This document shows positions 1-8,109 of a stretch of 64,000 nt of DNA, piece after piece; the first letter of the stretch is position 1, and each line of letters starts with the position of its first letter. This DNA is from JABSQH01 sp965230015 (GTDB lineage Bacteria > Actinomycetota > Acidimicrobiia > Acidimicrobiales > Ilumatobacteraceae). A program made the translations under genes and the position numbers. The DNA is taken from the NCBI GenBank assembly GCA_965230015.1, contig CBDDKF010000002.1:806001-870000 (forward strand), written 5' to 3'. The notes beneath the pieces were generated by a model. That model was not told the DNA's origin, ran no database searches, and saw only the letters and a list, made by a program, of their open reading frames with translations.

Positions 1-1354
1 GAACCACCTCGGCCATCGCCGCCACGTCGTTGTTGCCCTCGACGTCGCGGATCTTGAACCGTCGGTACTCACGCTTGTTCGGGAGCCCGTCTTCCAGCAC
101 GACCATCGAGCCGACGTAGTCGGTGCCTTGGATGTGGGCCATGTCGTAACACTCGATGCGCAGCGGCGCCTCGGGAAGCTCGAGCTGGTCCTGCAACTCG
201 GTGAGCGCTCGGCTGCGCGTGTTGTGGTCCGACGCCCGCCGGAGCCGGTGACGGGTGAACTCTTCTTTGGCGTTGCGCGTCACGGTTTCCAGCAGGGCCC
301 GCTTGTCGCCGCGCTGGGGCACCCGGATCTGCACCTTCGAACCCCGTCCGAGCGCCAGCCACTCCTCGTACAGCGCCCGATCGCCGGGCTCGACTGGCAC
401 CAGCACCTGCTTGGGCACACCGAGCACCGGCTCGTCGCCGTACATCGACTCGAGGATGCGATCGACCAGCGACTCGGGAGTGAGTTCCTCGACCTTGTCG
501 AGCACGAACCCCTTCCGTCCGACCACGCGGCCCTTGCGGACGTAGAACACCTGCACGGCTGCTTCGAGCTCGTCGTCGGCGATGCCGATCACGTCGAGGT
601 CTTCGCTCCGTTCGGCGACCATCTGCTGCTTCTCGATCGCCTTGCGCACCGCCGTGAGGCGATCGCGCACGCGTGCGGCGCGCTCGAACTCGAGGTCGCT
701 GGCCGCCTGCTCCATCTCCCGCTCGAGTCGCTGGACGATGTCGTCGGTGTCGCCGTCGAGGAACTCGATCAGCTCGGTCACCAGCTGGCGATACGGCATC
801 TCCTCGATCTCACCGACACACGGTCCCGCGCACTTCTCGATGTGGTACAGCAGACACGGGCGCCCCAGCCGTTCGTGCTGATTGAACTTGGCCGGGCTGC
901 ACGTGCGGATCGGGAAGCTGCGCAGCAGCAGGTCGAGTGTGTCGCGGATGGCGTACGCGTGGCCGTACGGGCCGAAGTAGCGCACGCCTTTGCGCTTGCG
1001 GCCCCGCACCACCATCGCCCGCGGCCACTGATCCGACACGGTCACGGCGAGGAACGGGTAGCTCTTGTCGTCGCGCAGGCGCACGTTGAAGCGCGGCCGG
1101 TGCTCCTTGATCAACGAGTACTCGAGCATCAGCGCCTCGACCTCGTTGCGCACGATGGTCCACTCGACGCTTTCGGCCGTCTCGACCATTTGCGCGGTAC
1201 GCGGGTGCATTGTGTGTGGCGACCCGAAGTAGTTCGACAGCCGTTGGCGGAGACTGGCCGCCTTGCCGACGTAGATCACGCGGCCGTCCTTGTCCTTGAA
1301 CTGGTATGAGCCGGGCGCGTCAGGAATTGTGCCGGCAGGGGGACGCTTCACCAC
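1..1354 (-). CDS. uvrC: Excinuclease ABC subunit C (UvrC), C-terminus beyond the left edge
   Basis: Nucleotide excision repair endonuclease that makes the dual incision at lesions marked by UvrA2B. The visible 451 residues hold the N-terminal GIY-YIG nuclease domain (about 10-90, with YQFKDKDGRVIYVGKA), the cysteine cluster around 150-178 (TCSPAKFN, then CLLYHIEKCAGPC), a UVR UvrB-binding helix pair near 200-235, and the beginning of the RNase H-like 3'-nuclease half with ECYDMAH (Asp near 399). The rest lies off the window. I chose GTG at 1354: upstream in-frame codons show no better start, and the divergent rhomboid-like gene begins only 27 bases away, so the two promoters must overlap. Unlike uvrA, I see no SOS box in front of it. 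Very secure family call. Confidence 0.96.
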   Translation of the reverse strand, partial: MVKRPPAGTIPDAPGSYQFKDKDGRVIYVGKAASLRQRLSNYFGSPHTMHPRTAQMVETAESVEWTIVRNEVEALMLEYSLIKEHRPRFNVRLRDDKSYPFLAVTVSDQWPRAMVVRGRKRKGVRYFGPYGHAYAIRDTLDLLLRSFPIRTCSPAKFNQHERLGRPCLLYHIEKCAGPCVGEIEEMPYRQLVTELIEFLDGDTDDIVQRLEREMEQAASDLEFERAARVRDRLTAVRKAIEKQQMVAERSEDLDVIGIADDELEAAVQVFYVRKGRVVGRKGFVLDKVEELTPESLVDRILESMYGDEPVLGVPKQVLVPVEPGDRALYEEWLALGRGSKVQIRVPQRGDKRALLETVTRNAKEEFTRHRLRRASDHNTRSRALTELQDQLELPEAPLRIECYDMAHIQGTDYVGSMVVLEDGLPNKREYRRFKIRDVEGNNDVAAMAEVV

Positions 1355-1381
1355 GATGATTCGAGGATACGGTGAGGGGCG

Positions 1382-2284
1382 ATGTCCGACCAGTTCGCCG
1401 CGATGTTCCGCCGCCGCCCGAACTCCGGGTGGTTCACCGCGGGCCGCTACGACGTCACGACCGTCGACCTCCTGTGTGGGCTGGCCGTGTTCACCATGTT
1501 CATCTGGGCGTTCAGCCGCAGCTTCTGGGACCGGCTGTGGTTCTTCCCGCCGGCCGTGCGCGATTTCGAGGTGTGGCGTGTCGTCACCTGGCCGATCGCC
1601 ACCGAACCGGCGATCTGGCCGTTGCTCGGGGTCATCTTCTTCTTCCTCTTCGGTCAGCAACTCGAAGCGCTGTTCGGCCGCGACAAGTTCGTCGTGTGGG
1701 TCTTGGCGGTCACCACGGTTCCTGCGGTGATCATGACGTTCCTCGGTTCGCTCGACCCGAGCCTCGACCTGTTCATCGAGTTCGGGCTGAGCAACCTGTT
1801 CCTCGCTGGCATCTGGGTGTACGCCGCCACGTACCCGGGGGTGAAGTGGTTCGAGGTCGTCCCGCTGTGGGTGATTGCCGCAGTCTTCTCGGTGCTCCAG
1901 CTTCTGCAGTTCACCGGTACAGGCCAGAGCGGCAACATCCTCTTCCTCCTGTTCCTCATTGCCGTGTCGTTGTCGGCGGGCCGATCGCTCGGCCTGGCCA
2001 CCGGTTGGCCGATCCCGCACATCCCGCTGTCGGGTGGCGGTGGCGGCGGTGGACGCAGCCGCTCCCCTCGTCGGCAGAAGAAGTCGAAGCCCTCGCGTTC
2101 ACGGCAGAAGGTGGTCGAGGGACCATGGCAGCAAGCGCCGCCCCCTCCCCCGCCCACGTCGGCCGCCGATCAGGCCGAACTCGACGCGCTGCTCGACAAG
2201 ATCGGCGCCAACGGCATGGACGCGTTGAGCGGCGCCGAGAAGCAGCGCCTCAACGAGCTGTCCAAGCGCCTGCGCAACCAGTGA
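1382..2284 (+). CDS. Rhomboid-like polytopic membrane protein, probably non-proteolytic
   Basis: A 300-residue protein with about six hydrophobic segments (around 27-45, 88-106, 114-136, 147-166, 170-192 and 196-212), then a run of glycines near 219-226, a basic Arg/Ser/Lys stretch, a proline run and a C-terminal helical tail (LDALLDKIGANGMDALSG at about 265-282). That tail resembles the small DUF6576-type domain found after rhomboid cores. The membrane part is rhomboid/derlin-like in its loops (WRVVTWPI, then FFLFGQQLE), but the catalytic GxSG serine and the paired histidine are not visible, so I infer a pseudoprotease or substrate-binding protein. It starts 27 bases from the divergent uvrC start; no functional link is implied. 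The family call is moderately sure and the loss of catalysis is inferred from missing motifs. Confidence 0.75.
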   Translation: MSDQFAAMFRRRPNSGWFTAGRYDVTTVDLLCGLAVFTMFIWAFSRSFWDRLWFFPPAVRDFEVWRVVTWPIATEPAIWPLLGVIFFFLFGQQLEALFGRDKFVVWVLAVTTVPAVIMTFLGSLDPSLDLFIEFGLSNLFLAGIWVYAATYPGVKWFEVVPLWVIAAVFSVLQLLQFTGTGQSGNILFLLFLIAVSLSAGRSLGLATGWPIPHIPLSGGGGGGGRSRSPRRQKKSKPSRSRQKVVEGPWQQAPPPPPPTSAADQAELDALLDKIGANGMDALSGAEKQRLNELSKRLRNQ

Positions 2285-2443
2285 GCGAGCGAGCTACCCC
2301 GCAGCGCATTCGCTCACCACGCCACCACGCACCCCGCCACCGGTGAGCCAAACAGCCCACAGGGAGCCACTTCCCTCACCGCTCCCCACGTCCGACGCCA
2401 ACCGGTGAGCCAAAGGGCCCACAGGGGGCCGCCTCGCTCACCG
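2281..2443. repeat. Three consecutive GGTGAG/CTCACC hairpins between convergent genes
   Basis: Three inverted repeats follow one another: arms 2281-2288/2310-2317 (gtgagcga/tcgctcac, the first including the rhomboid-like stop codon), 2341-2347/2375-2381 and 2403-2409/2437-2443 (cggtgag/ctcaccg). The second and third are also direct repeats of each other: 2341-2368 and 2403-2430 match at 25 of 28 positions, 62 bases apart. They sit between the convergent stops of the rhomboid-like gene and uvrA, so a bidirectional terminator role is likely; no U-tract is seen. Confidence 0.7.
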
Positions 2444-2451
2444 TAGGTCGC

Positions 2452-5439
2452 TCAGCTGGGCAGGAGATCGCGGAGGTAGCGGCCGGTGTGGCTGGCTTCG
2501 ACGGTGGCGATGTGCTCGGGCGGACCCTCGGCCACGATCGTGCCGCCGCCGGTGCCGCCTTCGGGGCCGAGGTCGATGATCCAGTCGGCGGTCTTGATCA
2601 CATCGAGGTTGTGCTCGATCACCAGCACGGTGTTGCCCTGGTCGACCAGGCGCTGGAGCACCGTGAGCAGACGACGCACGTCGTCGAAGTGCAATCCGGT
2701 GGTCGGTTCATCGAGGAGATAGATGGTGTGGCCAGTCGACCGCTTGGCGAGTTCGGTCGACAGCTTCACCCGCTGCGCCTCGCCGCCCGACAGCGTCGGC
2801 GCCGGCTGACCGAGGCGCACGTAGCCCAGCCCGACGTCGACCAGCGTCTGCATGTACCGGGCGATGCCGGGTTGGTTGCCGAAGAACTCGACCGCTTCGG
2901 CCACCGGCATGTCGAGCACATCGGCGATGTTCTTGCCCTTGAACTCGATGTCGAGCGTGTCGCGGTTGTAGCGGGCGCCCTTGCACACCTCACACGGCAC
3001 GTACACGTCGGGCAGGAAGTGCATTTCGATCTTCAACGTGCCGTCGCCCGAGCAAGCCTCGCAGCGACCGCCTTTCACATTGAAGCTGAATCGCCCGGGT
3101 AGGTACCCGCGCACCTTGGCCTCGTTGGTCGACGCGAACAGCTTGCGGATGTTGTCGAACACGCCGGTGTACGTCGCCGGGTTCGAGCGCGGCGTGCGAC
3201 CGATCGGCGACTGGTCCATGTCGATCACCTTGTCGAGCAAGTCGACGCCTTGCACTCGCTTGTGGCGACCCGGCGCCATCTTCGAGTTGTAGATCCGCTG
3301 CATCAGCACCGGCAGCAAGATGTCGCGCACGAGCGTCGACTTCCCCGACCCCGACACGCCCGTCACGCACACGAAGTTGCCGAGCGGGACATCCACCGTG
3401 AGGTTGTCGAGGTTGTGCTCGCGCGCTCCCTCGATCGTCAGCCGTTCGATGCCCTGCGGACGACGCTCGCTGGGCACCGGGATCGTTTTGCGACCTGACA
3501 GGTACTGCCCGGTGACCGACTCCTTGGCCTTGGTGAGGCCCTTCACCGGGCCCGAGTACACGACCTCGCCGCCGTGCTCGCCGGCGCCGGGTCCGATGTC
3601 GACGATCCAGTCCGACTCACGGATGGTCTCCTCGTCGTGCTCGACGACGATCACCGTGTTGCCGAGATCGCGCAGGCGGGTGAGCGTGTCGATCAGTCGC
3701 CGGTTGTCTCGCTGGTGCAACCCGATCGACGGCTCGTCGAGGACGTACAACGTGCCGACGAGACCCGAGCCGATCTGTGACGCCAGGCGGATGCGCTGCG
3801 CCTCGCCGCCAGCCAGCGTGCCCGCGGAACGCGACAGGGTGAGGTAGTCGAGGCCAACGTCGAGCAGGAACCCGAGCCGTGCGTTGATCTCTTTGGTGAC
3901 CCGCTCGGCGATGAGCCGATCGCGCTCGCTCAGTTCGAGTGCGGCGAGAAACTTCGCCGACTCGCCGATCGACATGTCGCACACCTCGGCGATGTTCTTG
4001 TCGTCGACGGTCACCGCCAACGTCGCCGGCTTCAGCCGGCTGCCACCACATGCCGAGCACGCCACCTCGCGCATGTACCCCTCGTACTGCTCGCGCGCCC
4101 AGTCGCTGTCGCTGCCCTCGTGACGACGCCGGAGCCACGGGATCACACCCTCGTACTCCGTGGTGTAGCTCCGGCTGCGGTTGTACCGGTTCTTGTACTT
4201 GACGGTGAGCTTGCCCTTGACGCCGTGCAGGATCACCTTCTTCTGCTTGGCCGACAGCGAGCCGAACGGTGCGTCGAGATCGATGTCGTTGACGTTGGCC
4301 ACGGCCTCGAGCAGGCGCGTGAAGTACTGCGTGTGGGCGCTGCGCCATGGAGCGATCGCTCCCTCGGACAGGGGTAGATCGGGATCGGGAACGATCAACT
4401 CAGGGTCGACTTCGAACGTCGTTCCCAGCCCGTCACACGTCGCACAGGCGCCGTACGGCGAGTTGAACGAGAAGTTGCGCGGCGCCAGCTCTTCGTAGCT
4501 CGTCCCACACTTGGGACACGCCAGGTGCTGGCTGAACGTCAGCGTTTCCGGTTCTTCATCTGACCCGGCACGCGGCACGATCTCGATCTCGGCGACACCA
4601 TCGGCGAGCGCCAGCGCAGTCTCGAGCGAGTCGGTCAGGCGCCGCTCGATGCCCTCTTTGAGCACCAATCGGTCGACGACGACCTCGATCTTGTGGTTCT
4701 CGAACTTGGCGAGCCGCTCGTCGCGTTTCAAGAACTCGTCGATGTCGACGGTCTCGCCATCGATCCGTGCCCGCACATACCCCTGACCGGAGAGGTCTTC
4801 GAGCAACGTGTCGTACTCGCCCTTGCGGCCACGCACCACCGGGGCGAGCACCTGGAACCGCAACCCATCGTCCATGTCGAGAATACGGTCGACGATCTGC
4901 TGCGGTGTCTGACGTTGCAGCCGCGTGCCGTCGTTCGGGCAATGTTGGATGCCGATCCGGGCGTACAGCAGACGGAGGTAGTCGTACACCTCGGTGATCG
5001 TGCCGACCGTCGAACGGGGGTTGCGACTGGCCGACTTCTGATCGATCGAGATCGCCGGCGACAGGCCGTCGATCACGTCGACGTCGGGCTTGTCCATCTG
5101 TCCGAGAAACTGCCGGGCGTACGCGCTCAGCGACTCGACGTACCGCCGCTGCCCCTCGGCGTAGATCGTGTCGAAGGCCAGACTCGACTTGCCCGAGCCA
5201 GACAACCCGGTGAGGACGATCAATCGATCGCGCGGCAGCTCGACGTTGACGTTCTTCAGGTTGTGCTCGCGGGCGCCACGTACGACGATCTGCGGATCGT
5301 CTTTGCGCGCGGCGCGCTTGCGGGGACGAGTGGCGGTACTCGTCGCCGCACTGCCGTTGCGCGATGCATCTGTTGATGCGGCGGACGTGGCGGCGGACTT
5401 CTTGGCTGGCGAGGTGGTGGCGGTGCGGCGGGCGGCCAT
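2452..5439 (-). CDS. uvrA: Excinuclease ABC subunit A (UvrA)
   Basis: ATP-dependent damage-recognition subunit of nucleotide excision repair, a dimer that loads UvrB. 995 residues from ATG 5439. Seen in order: a basic Ala/Ser/Thr/Lys-rich N-terminal extension (about 1-50), Walker A of the first ABC module (GLSGSGKSS near 79), the UvrB-binding and insertion regions, a zinc site CPKCG...CATC (about 305-330), signature LAGGEAQRIRLASQ near 541, second Walker A GVSGSGKST near 695, a second zinc module CEACSGDG...CEVC near 790, and second signature LSGGEAQRVKL. The frame stays open for a further 101 codons upstream, but that part is low-complexity, overlaps the alcohol dehydrogenase gene and runs through the SOS box, so I reject it. 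A perfect LexA box 21 bases upstream predicts SOS induction. Confidence 0.97.
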   Translation of the reverse strand: MAARRTATTSPAKKSAATSAASTDASRNGSAATSTATRPRKRAARKDDPQIVVRGAREHNLKNVNVELPRDRLIVLTGLSGSGKSSLAFDTIYAEGQRRYVESLSAYARQFLGQMDKPDVDVIDGLSPAISIDQKSASRNPRSTVGTITEVYDYLRLLYARIGIQHCPNDGTRLQRQTPQQIVDRILDMDDGLRFQVLAPVVRGRKGEYDTLLEDLSGQGYVRARIDGETVDIDEFLKRDERLAKFENHKIEVVVDRLVLKEGIERRLTDSLETALALADGVAEIEIVPRAGSDEEPETLTFSQHLACPKCGTSYEELAPRNFSFNSPYGACATCDGLGTTFEVDPELIVPDPDLPLSEGAIAPWRSAHTQYFTRLLEAVANVNDIDLDAPFGSLSAKQKKVILHGVKGKLTVKYKNRYNRSRSYTTEYEGVIPWLRRRHEGSDSDWAREQYEGYMREVACSACGGSRLKPATLAVTVDDKNIAEVCDMSIGESAKFLAALELSERDRLIAERVTKEINARLGFLLDVGLDYLTLSRSAGTLAGGEAQRIRLASQIGSGLVGTLYVLDEPSIGLHQRDNRRLIDTLTRLRDLGNTVIVVEHDEETIRESDWIVDIGPGAGEHGGEVVYSGPVKGLTKAKESVTGQYLSGRKTIPVPSERRPQGIERLTIEGAREHNLDNLTVDVPLGNFVCVTGVSGSGKSTLVRDILLPVLMQRIYNSKMAPGRHKRVQGVDLLDKVIDMDQSPIGRTPRSNPATYTGVFDNIRKLFASTNEAKVRGYLPGRFSFNVKGGRCEACSGDGTLKIEMHFLPDVYVPCEVCKGARYNRDTLDIEFKGKNIADVLDMPVAEAVEFFGNQPGIARYMQTLVDVGLGYVRLGQPAPTLSGGEAQRVKLSTELAKRSTGHTIYLLDEPTTGLHFDDVRRLLTVLQRLVDQGNTVLVIEHNLDVIKTADWIIDLGPEGGTGGGTIVAEGPPEHIATVEASHTGRYLRDLLPS

Positions 5440-5459
5440 TGCCGTCCCACCATAGCGGC

Positions 5460-5471
5460 GAACGTATGTTC
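5460..5471. promoter_or_regulatory. SOS (LexA) box upstream of uvrA
   Basis: GAACGTATGTTC is a perfect match to the actinobacterial/Gram-positive LexA palindrome GAAC-N4-GTTC. It ends 21 bases from the uvrA start, inside the 52-base gap to the stop of the co-directional alcohol dehydrogenase gene, so uvrA has its own damage-inducible promoter. Confidence 0.85.
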
Positions 5472-5491
5472 TCGCGGGGCTGTTCTCGGGA

Positions 5492-6487
5492 TCAGGGCAC
5501 CAGGACCGCAGCGCCGCCGACCTGTCCACCGGCAAGGCAGGCGAGGGCGCCGTTGGCGTCGCCGAGCGCGTGAACCTCGTACTCGGTCCGAATCGGGATC
5601 GAGGCAGCCAATTCGATGAACTCGATCGCGTCGTTGCGGGTGAAGTTGGCAACGCTGCGCAACCCCCGCTCACGCCACAACAGGTCGTAGTTGAACTCGG
5701 GCATCCGATCGAGATGGATGGCGTTGATCGCCACGGTGCCACCCGGTCGGATCGCCCGCAACGCGGCGATCACCACCGAGCCGACGGGCGCAAATGTGAT
5801 CGCCGCATCGAGGGCGGCAGGCGGTTCGTCGTCGTAGTCGCCCACCCAGGCGGCGCCGAGTGCGGTTGCTCGGGCCCGCTCGGCAGCCGAGCGCGTTGCG
5901 ACGAACACCTCGCACCCCCAGTGCGTGGCGACCTGGATCGTCAGCAGGGCCGACGCGCCAAACCCGTACAACCCGAGTCGCCCACCGGGCTCGACGCCCG
6001 ACACCTTGAGCGACCGGTACCCGATCACGCCGCCGCACAGCAGGGGCGCAGCGTCGGTGTCGCCGAAGCCATCGGGCAGGGCAAAGACGTAGTCGGCGCG
6101 GGCGGTCGCCGTCGTGGCGTAGCCACCGTCGCGATCCCATCCGGTGAATGTGGCGTCGGGACTCAGGTTCTCGAGGCCCTCGTCGCAGAAGCCACATGCG
6201 CCGCAGGCTCCACCGAGCCAAGCGACGCCGACGCGGTCGCCGATGGTCCATTCGTCGACGCCACCTCCGAGTTCGGCGACGCGTCCAACGATCTGATGGC
6301 CGGGCACGATCGGCAGACGCCGGGCGGTCAGATCGCCTTCGATGAGCTGCAGGTCGGTCCGACACACGCCACAGGCCGCCACGTCGAGCCGCACCTCTCC
6401 GGGTTCCGGTGCAGGGCTCGAGCGCTCGACGTCGACGAGCGGGCGCCGATCGATCGGCGCGGGATGGTCGAGGAGCTGCGCTCTCAT
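5492..6487 (-). CDS. Zinc-type alcohol dehydrogenase (MDR superfamily, AdhA-like)
   Basis: 331-residue medium-chain dehydrogenase/reductase, predicted to oxidise alcohols or reduce aldehydes with NAD(P). The N-terminal GroES-like domain has the catalytic zinc ligands in CGVCRTDLQLIEGDL (Cys) and PGHQIVG (His); the Rossmann domain has GLYGFGASA. In the structural zinc loop three cysteines are present (CGACGFCDEG) but the fourth position reads ENLS where relatives have ENLC, so the structural zinc may be lost or altered. I start at ATG 6485-6487 (MRAQLLDHPAP), which aligns with the family; the upstream in-frame extension is arginine-rich and overlaps the divergent amidase. It is divergent from the amidase with only 32 bases between. 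Substrate unknown. Confidence 0.88.
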   Translation of the reverse strand: MRAQLLDHPAPIDRRPLVDVERSSPAPEPGEVRLDVAACGVCRTDLQLIEGDLTARRLPIVPGHQIVGRVAELGGGVDEWTIGDRVGVAWLGGACGACGFCDEGLENLSPDATFTGWDRDGGYATTATARADYVFALPDGFGDTDAAPLLCGGVIGYRSLKVSGVEPGGRLGLYGFGASALLTIQVATHWGCEVFVATRSAAERARATALGAAWVGDYDDEPPAALDAAITFAPVGSVVIAALRAIRPGGTVAINAIHLDRMPEFNYDLLWRERGLRSVANFTRNDAIEFIELAASIPIRTEYEVHALGDANGALACLAGGQVGGAAVLVP

Positions 6488-6519
6488 CACAGTGGGGTGC
6501 AGTCTGCTACACCGGACAG

Positions 6520-7983
6520 ATGGACGAAATCGCCGAGCGCACCAGGTGGATGGACGCAACGGAGCAGGCCGAGATGGTCGTGTCGAAGGAGATCTCGGCG
6601 CGCGAGATGGTCGACGCCGCCGCGCAACGGATCGACGAACTCGACGGGCAACTCAACTCAGTGAACATGAAGTGGTATGACCGCGCGGCCGCCGAGGCCG
6701 TGGCGATCGACGACGCGCTGGCGACCGGTGACGACGGCGCCGACACCTCACCGTTCCTCGGCGTCCCGTTCCTGCTCAAGGACCTCTATGCCCACGACGC
6801 CGGCACTCCCCTCACCCAAGGCAACAAGGCGCTGCGCGACGCGCAGCCCGTGTCGTCGTTCGACTCGACCCTCGTCGCCAGGTTTCGCGAGGCGGGCCTG
6901 ATCAACCTCGGCCGCACGTCGAGCCCCGAACTCGGCAGTCTCCCCGTGACCGAGCCGGTGGCCTATGGGCCCACGCGCAACCCGTGGAATCCCGACCACA
7001 CCCCGGGCGGGTCGAGCGGCGGGGCCGCTGCCGCGGTCGCCGCCGGAATGGTGCCGATCGCCAACGCCTCAGATGGCGGTGGCTCGATCCGCATTCCGGC
7101 GTCGTGTTGCGGACTCGTCGGGTTGAAGACCTCGCAGGGTCGGATCTCGCTCGGTCCAGAGCGCGACGAGAGCGGCCTGTCGGTCGCCTTCTGCGTCAGC
7201 CGCACCGTGCGCGACTCGGCTCGACTGCTCGACGCCGTGCACGGTCCGGGGGTGGGCGACACGGTCATCGCTCCCCCGCCGAGCCGGCCATTCGCCGACG
7301 AGGTTGGCGCCGATCCAGGTCAGCTGCGCATCGGCCTGCTCGACCACCATCCGCTCGGCGCCCCGATCTCTCCCGACGTGGTCGACGCCGCGCGCGCCGG
7401 CGCCACGATGCTCGAGGGGCTCGGCCACCACGTCGAGCCTGGCTTCCCCGAGGTGCTCACCGACGCCGGGTTCACCGAACGCTTCATGGCGATGTGGGCG
7501 GTGAACATGGCGACCGGGATCGCCGGCATGGGCGACATGATCGGCCGCGAGCTCACCGCCGACGACGTCGAGCCGGTGAACTGGGCCCAGGCCGAGTTCG
7601 CCAAGATGGTCACCGGGCCGCAATACGCCCGCTCGCTGGCCGCAGTGGTGCAGTATCGGCGCGCCATGCATCAGTGGTGGGCCGATGGCTGGGACCTGCT
7701 GCTCACGCCGACCCTCGCCGAGCCGCCGGTGCGCATCGGCGAACACGATGCGGTCGACGGCGACCCGCTCGCGCCGATGCGTCGTGCCGGCGAGTTCGTC
7801 ACGTTCACGCCGCCGTTCAACGCAAGCGGTCAACCGGCGATCAGCCTGCCGCTCTACTGGAACGACGCCGGGCTACCGATCGGCGTGCAGCTCGTCGCCG
7901 CATACGGCCGCGAGGACCTGCTCCTGTCCGTGGCCGCCCAGCTCGAAGCCGCCCACCCCTGGGCCGACCGCCGACCCGACTGA
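6520..7983 (+). CDS. Amidase (amidase-signature family)
   Basis: 487-residue hydrolase of carboxamides, nitrile-derived amides or related esters; natural substrate not predictable. The Ser-cisSer-Lys triad is visible: Lys87 in FLLKDLY, cis-Ser165 in TPGGSSGG and nucleophile Ser189 in DGGGSIRIPAS, with the 24-residue spacing between the serines that typifies the family. The C-terminal part shows the usual FNASGQPAISLP motif. The start is ATG 6520 (MDEIAERTRW); the frame is open further upstream but without homology. It is not GatA as far as I can tell, because no gatB or gatC lies nearby. No signal peptide, so cytoplasmic. A dispersed hairpin repeat follows its stop directly. Confidence 0.92.
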   Translation: MDEIAERTRWMDATEQAEMVVSKEISAREMVDAAAQRIDELDGQLNSVNMKWYDRAAAEAVAIDDALATGDDGADTSPFLGVPFLLKDLYAHDAGTPLTQGNKALRDAQPVSSFDSTLVARFREAGLINLGRTSSPELGSLPVTEPVAYGPTRNPWNPDHTPGGSSGGAAAAVAAGMVPIANASDGGGSIRIPASCCGLVGLKTSQGRISLGPERDESGLSVAFCVSRTVRDSARLLDAVHGPGVGDTVIAPPPSRPFADEVGADPGQLRIGLLDHHPLGAPISPDVVDAARAGATMLEGLGHHVEPGFPEVLTDAGFTERFMAMWAVNMATGIAGMGDMIGRELTADDVEPVNWAQAEFAKMVTGPQYARSLAAVVQYRRAMHQWWADGWDLLLTPTLAEPPVRIGEHDAVDGDPLAPMRRAGEFVTFTPPFNASGQPAISLPLYWNDAGLPIGVQLVAAYGREDLLLSVAAQLEAAHPWADRRPD

Positions 7984-7984
7984 T

Positions 7985-8037
7985 CCGGAAAACCGGGGAG
8001 TTTCGGCGCCAGGCGCCTGAAACCGCGAACGGTTCCG
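7985..8037 (+). repeat. Dispersed hairpin repeat, copy 1
   Basis: One of four related elements of about 52 bp in this window (others at 15451, 37599 and 38844). It reads from an A-rich start through CCGGGGA, then an inverted repeat 8001-8010/8012-8022 (tttcggcgcc/ggcgcctgaaa), ending GCGAACGGTTC. It starts two bases after the amidase stop and lies before the histidine kinase, so it may act as a terminator. Confidence 0.75.
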
Positions 8038-8109
8038 CGGCGTGCGGTGCATCAGCCGTCATTGCGCGAATGGCCGCACCCAGCTCGCTCGGCGAGCAAG
8101 ACTCGAACC

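Noticed and set aside
5440..5742. 101-codon N-terminal extension of UvrA
   Set aside because: Low-complexity Ser/Pro/Thr sequence, overlaps the alcohol dehydrogenase gene and reads through the SOS box.
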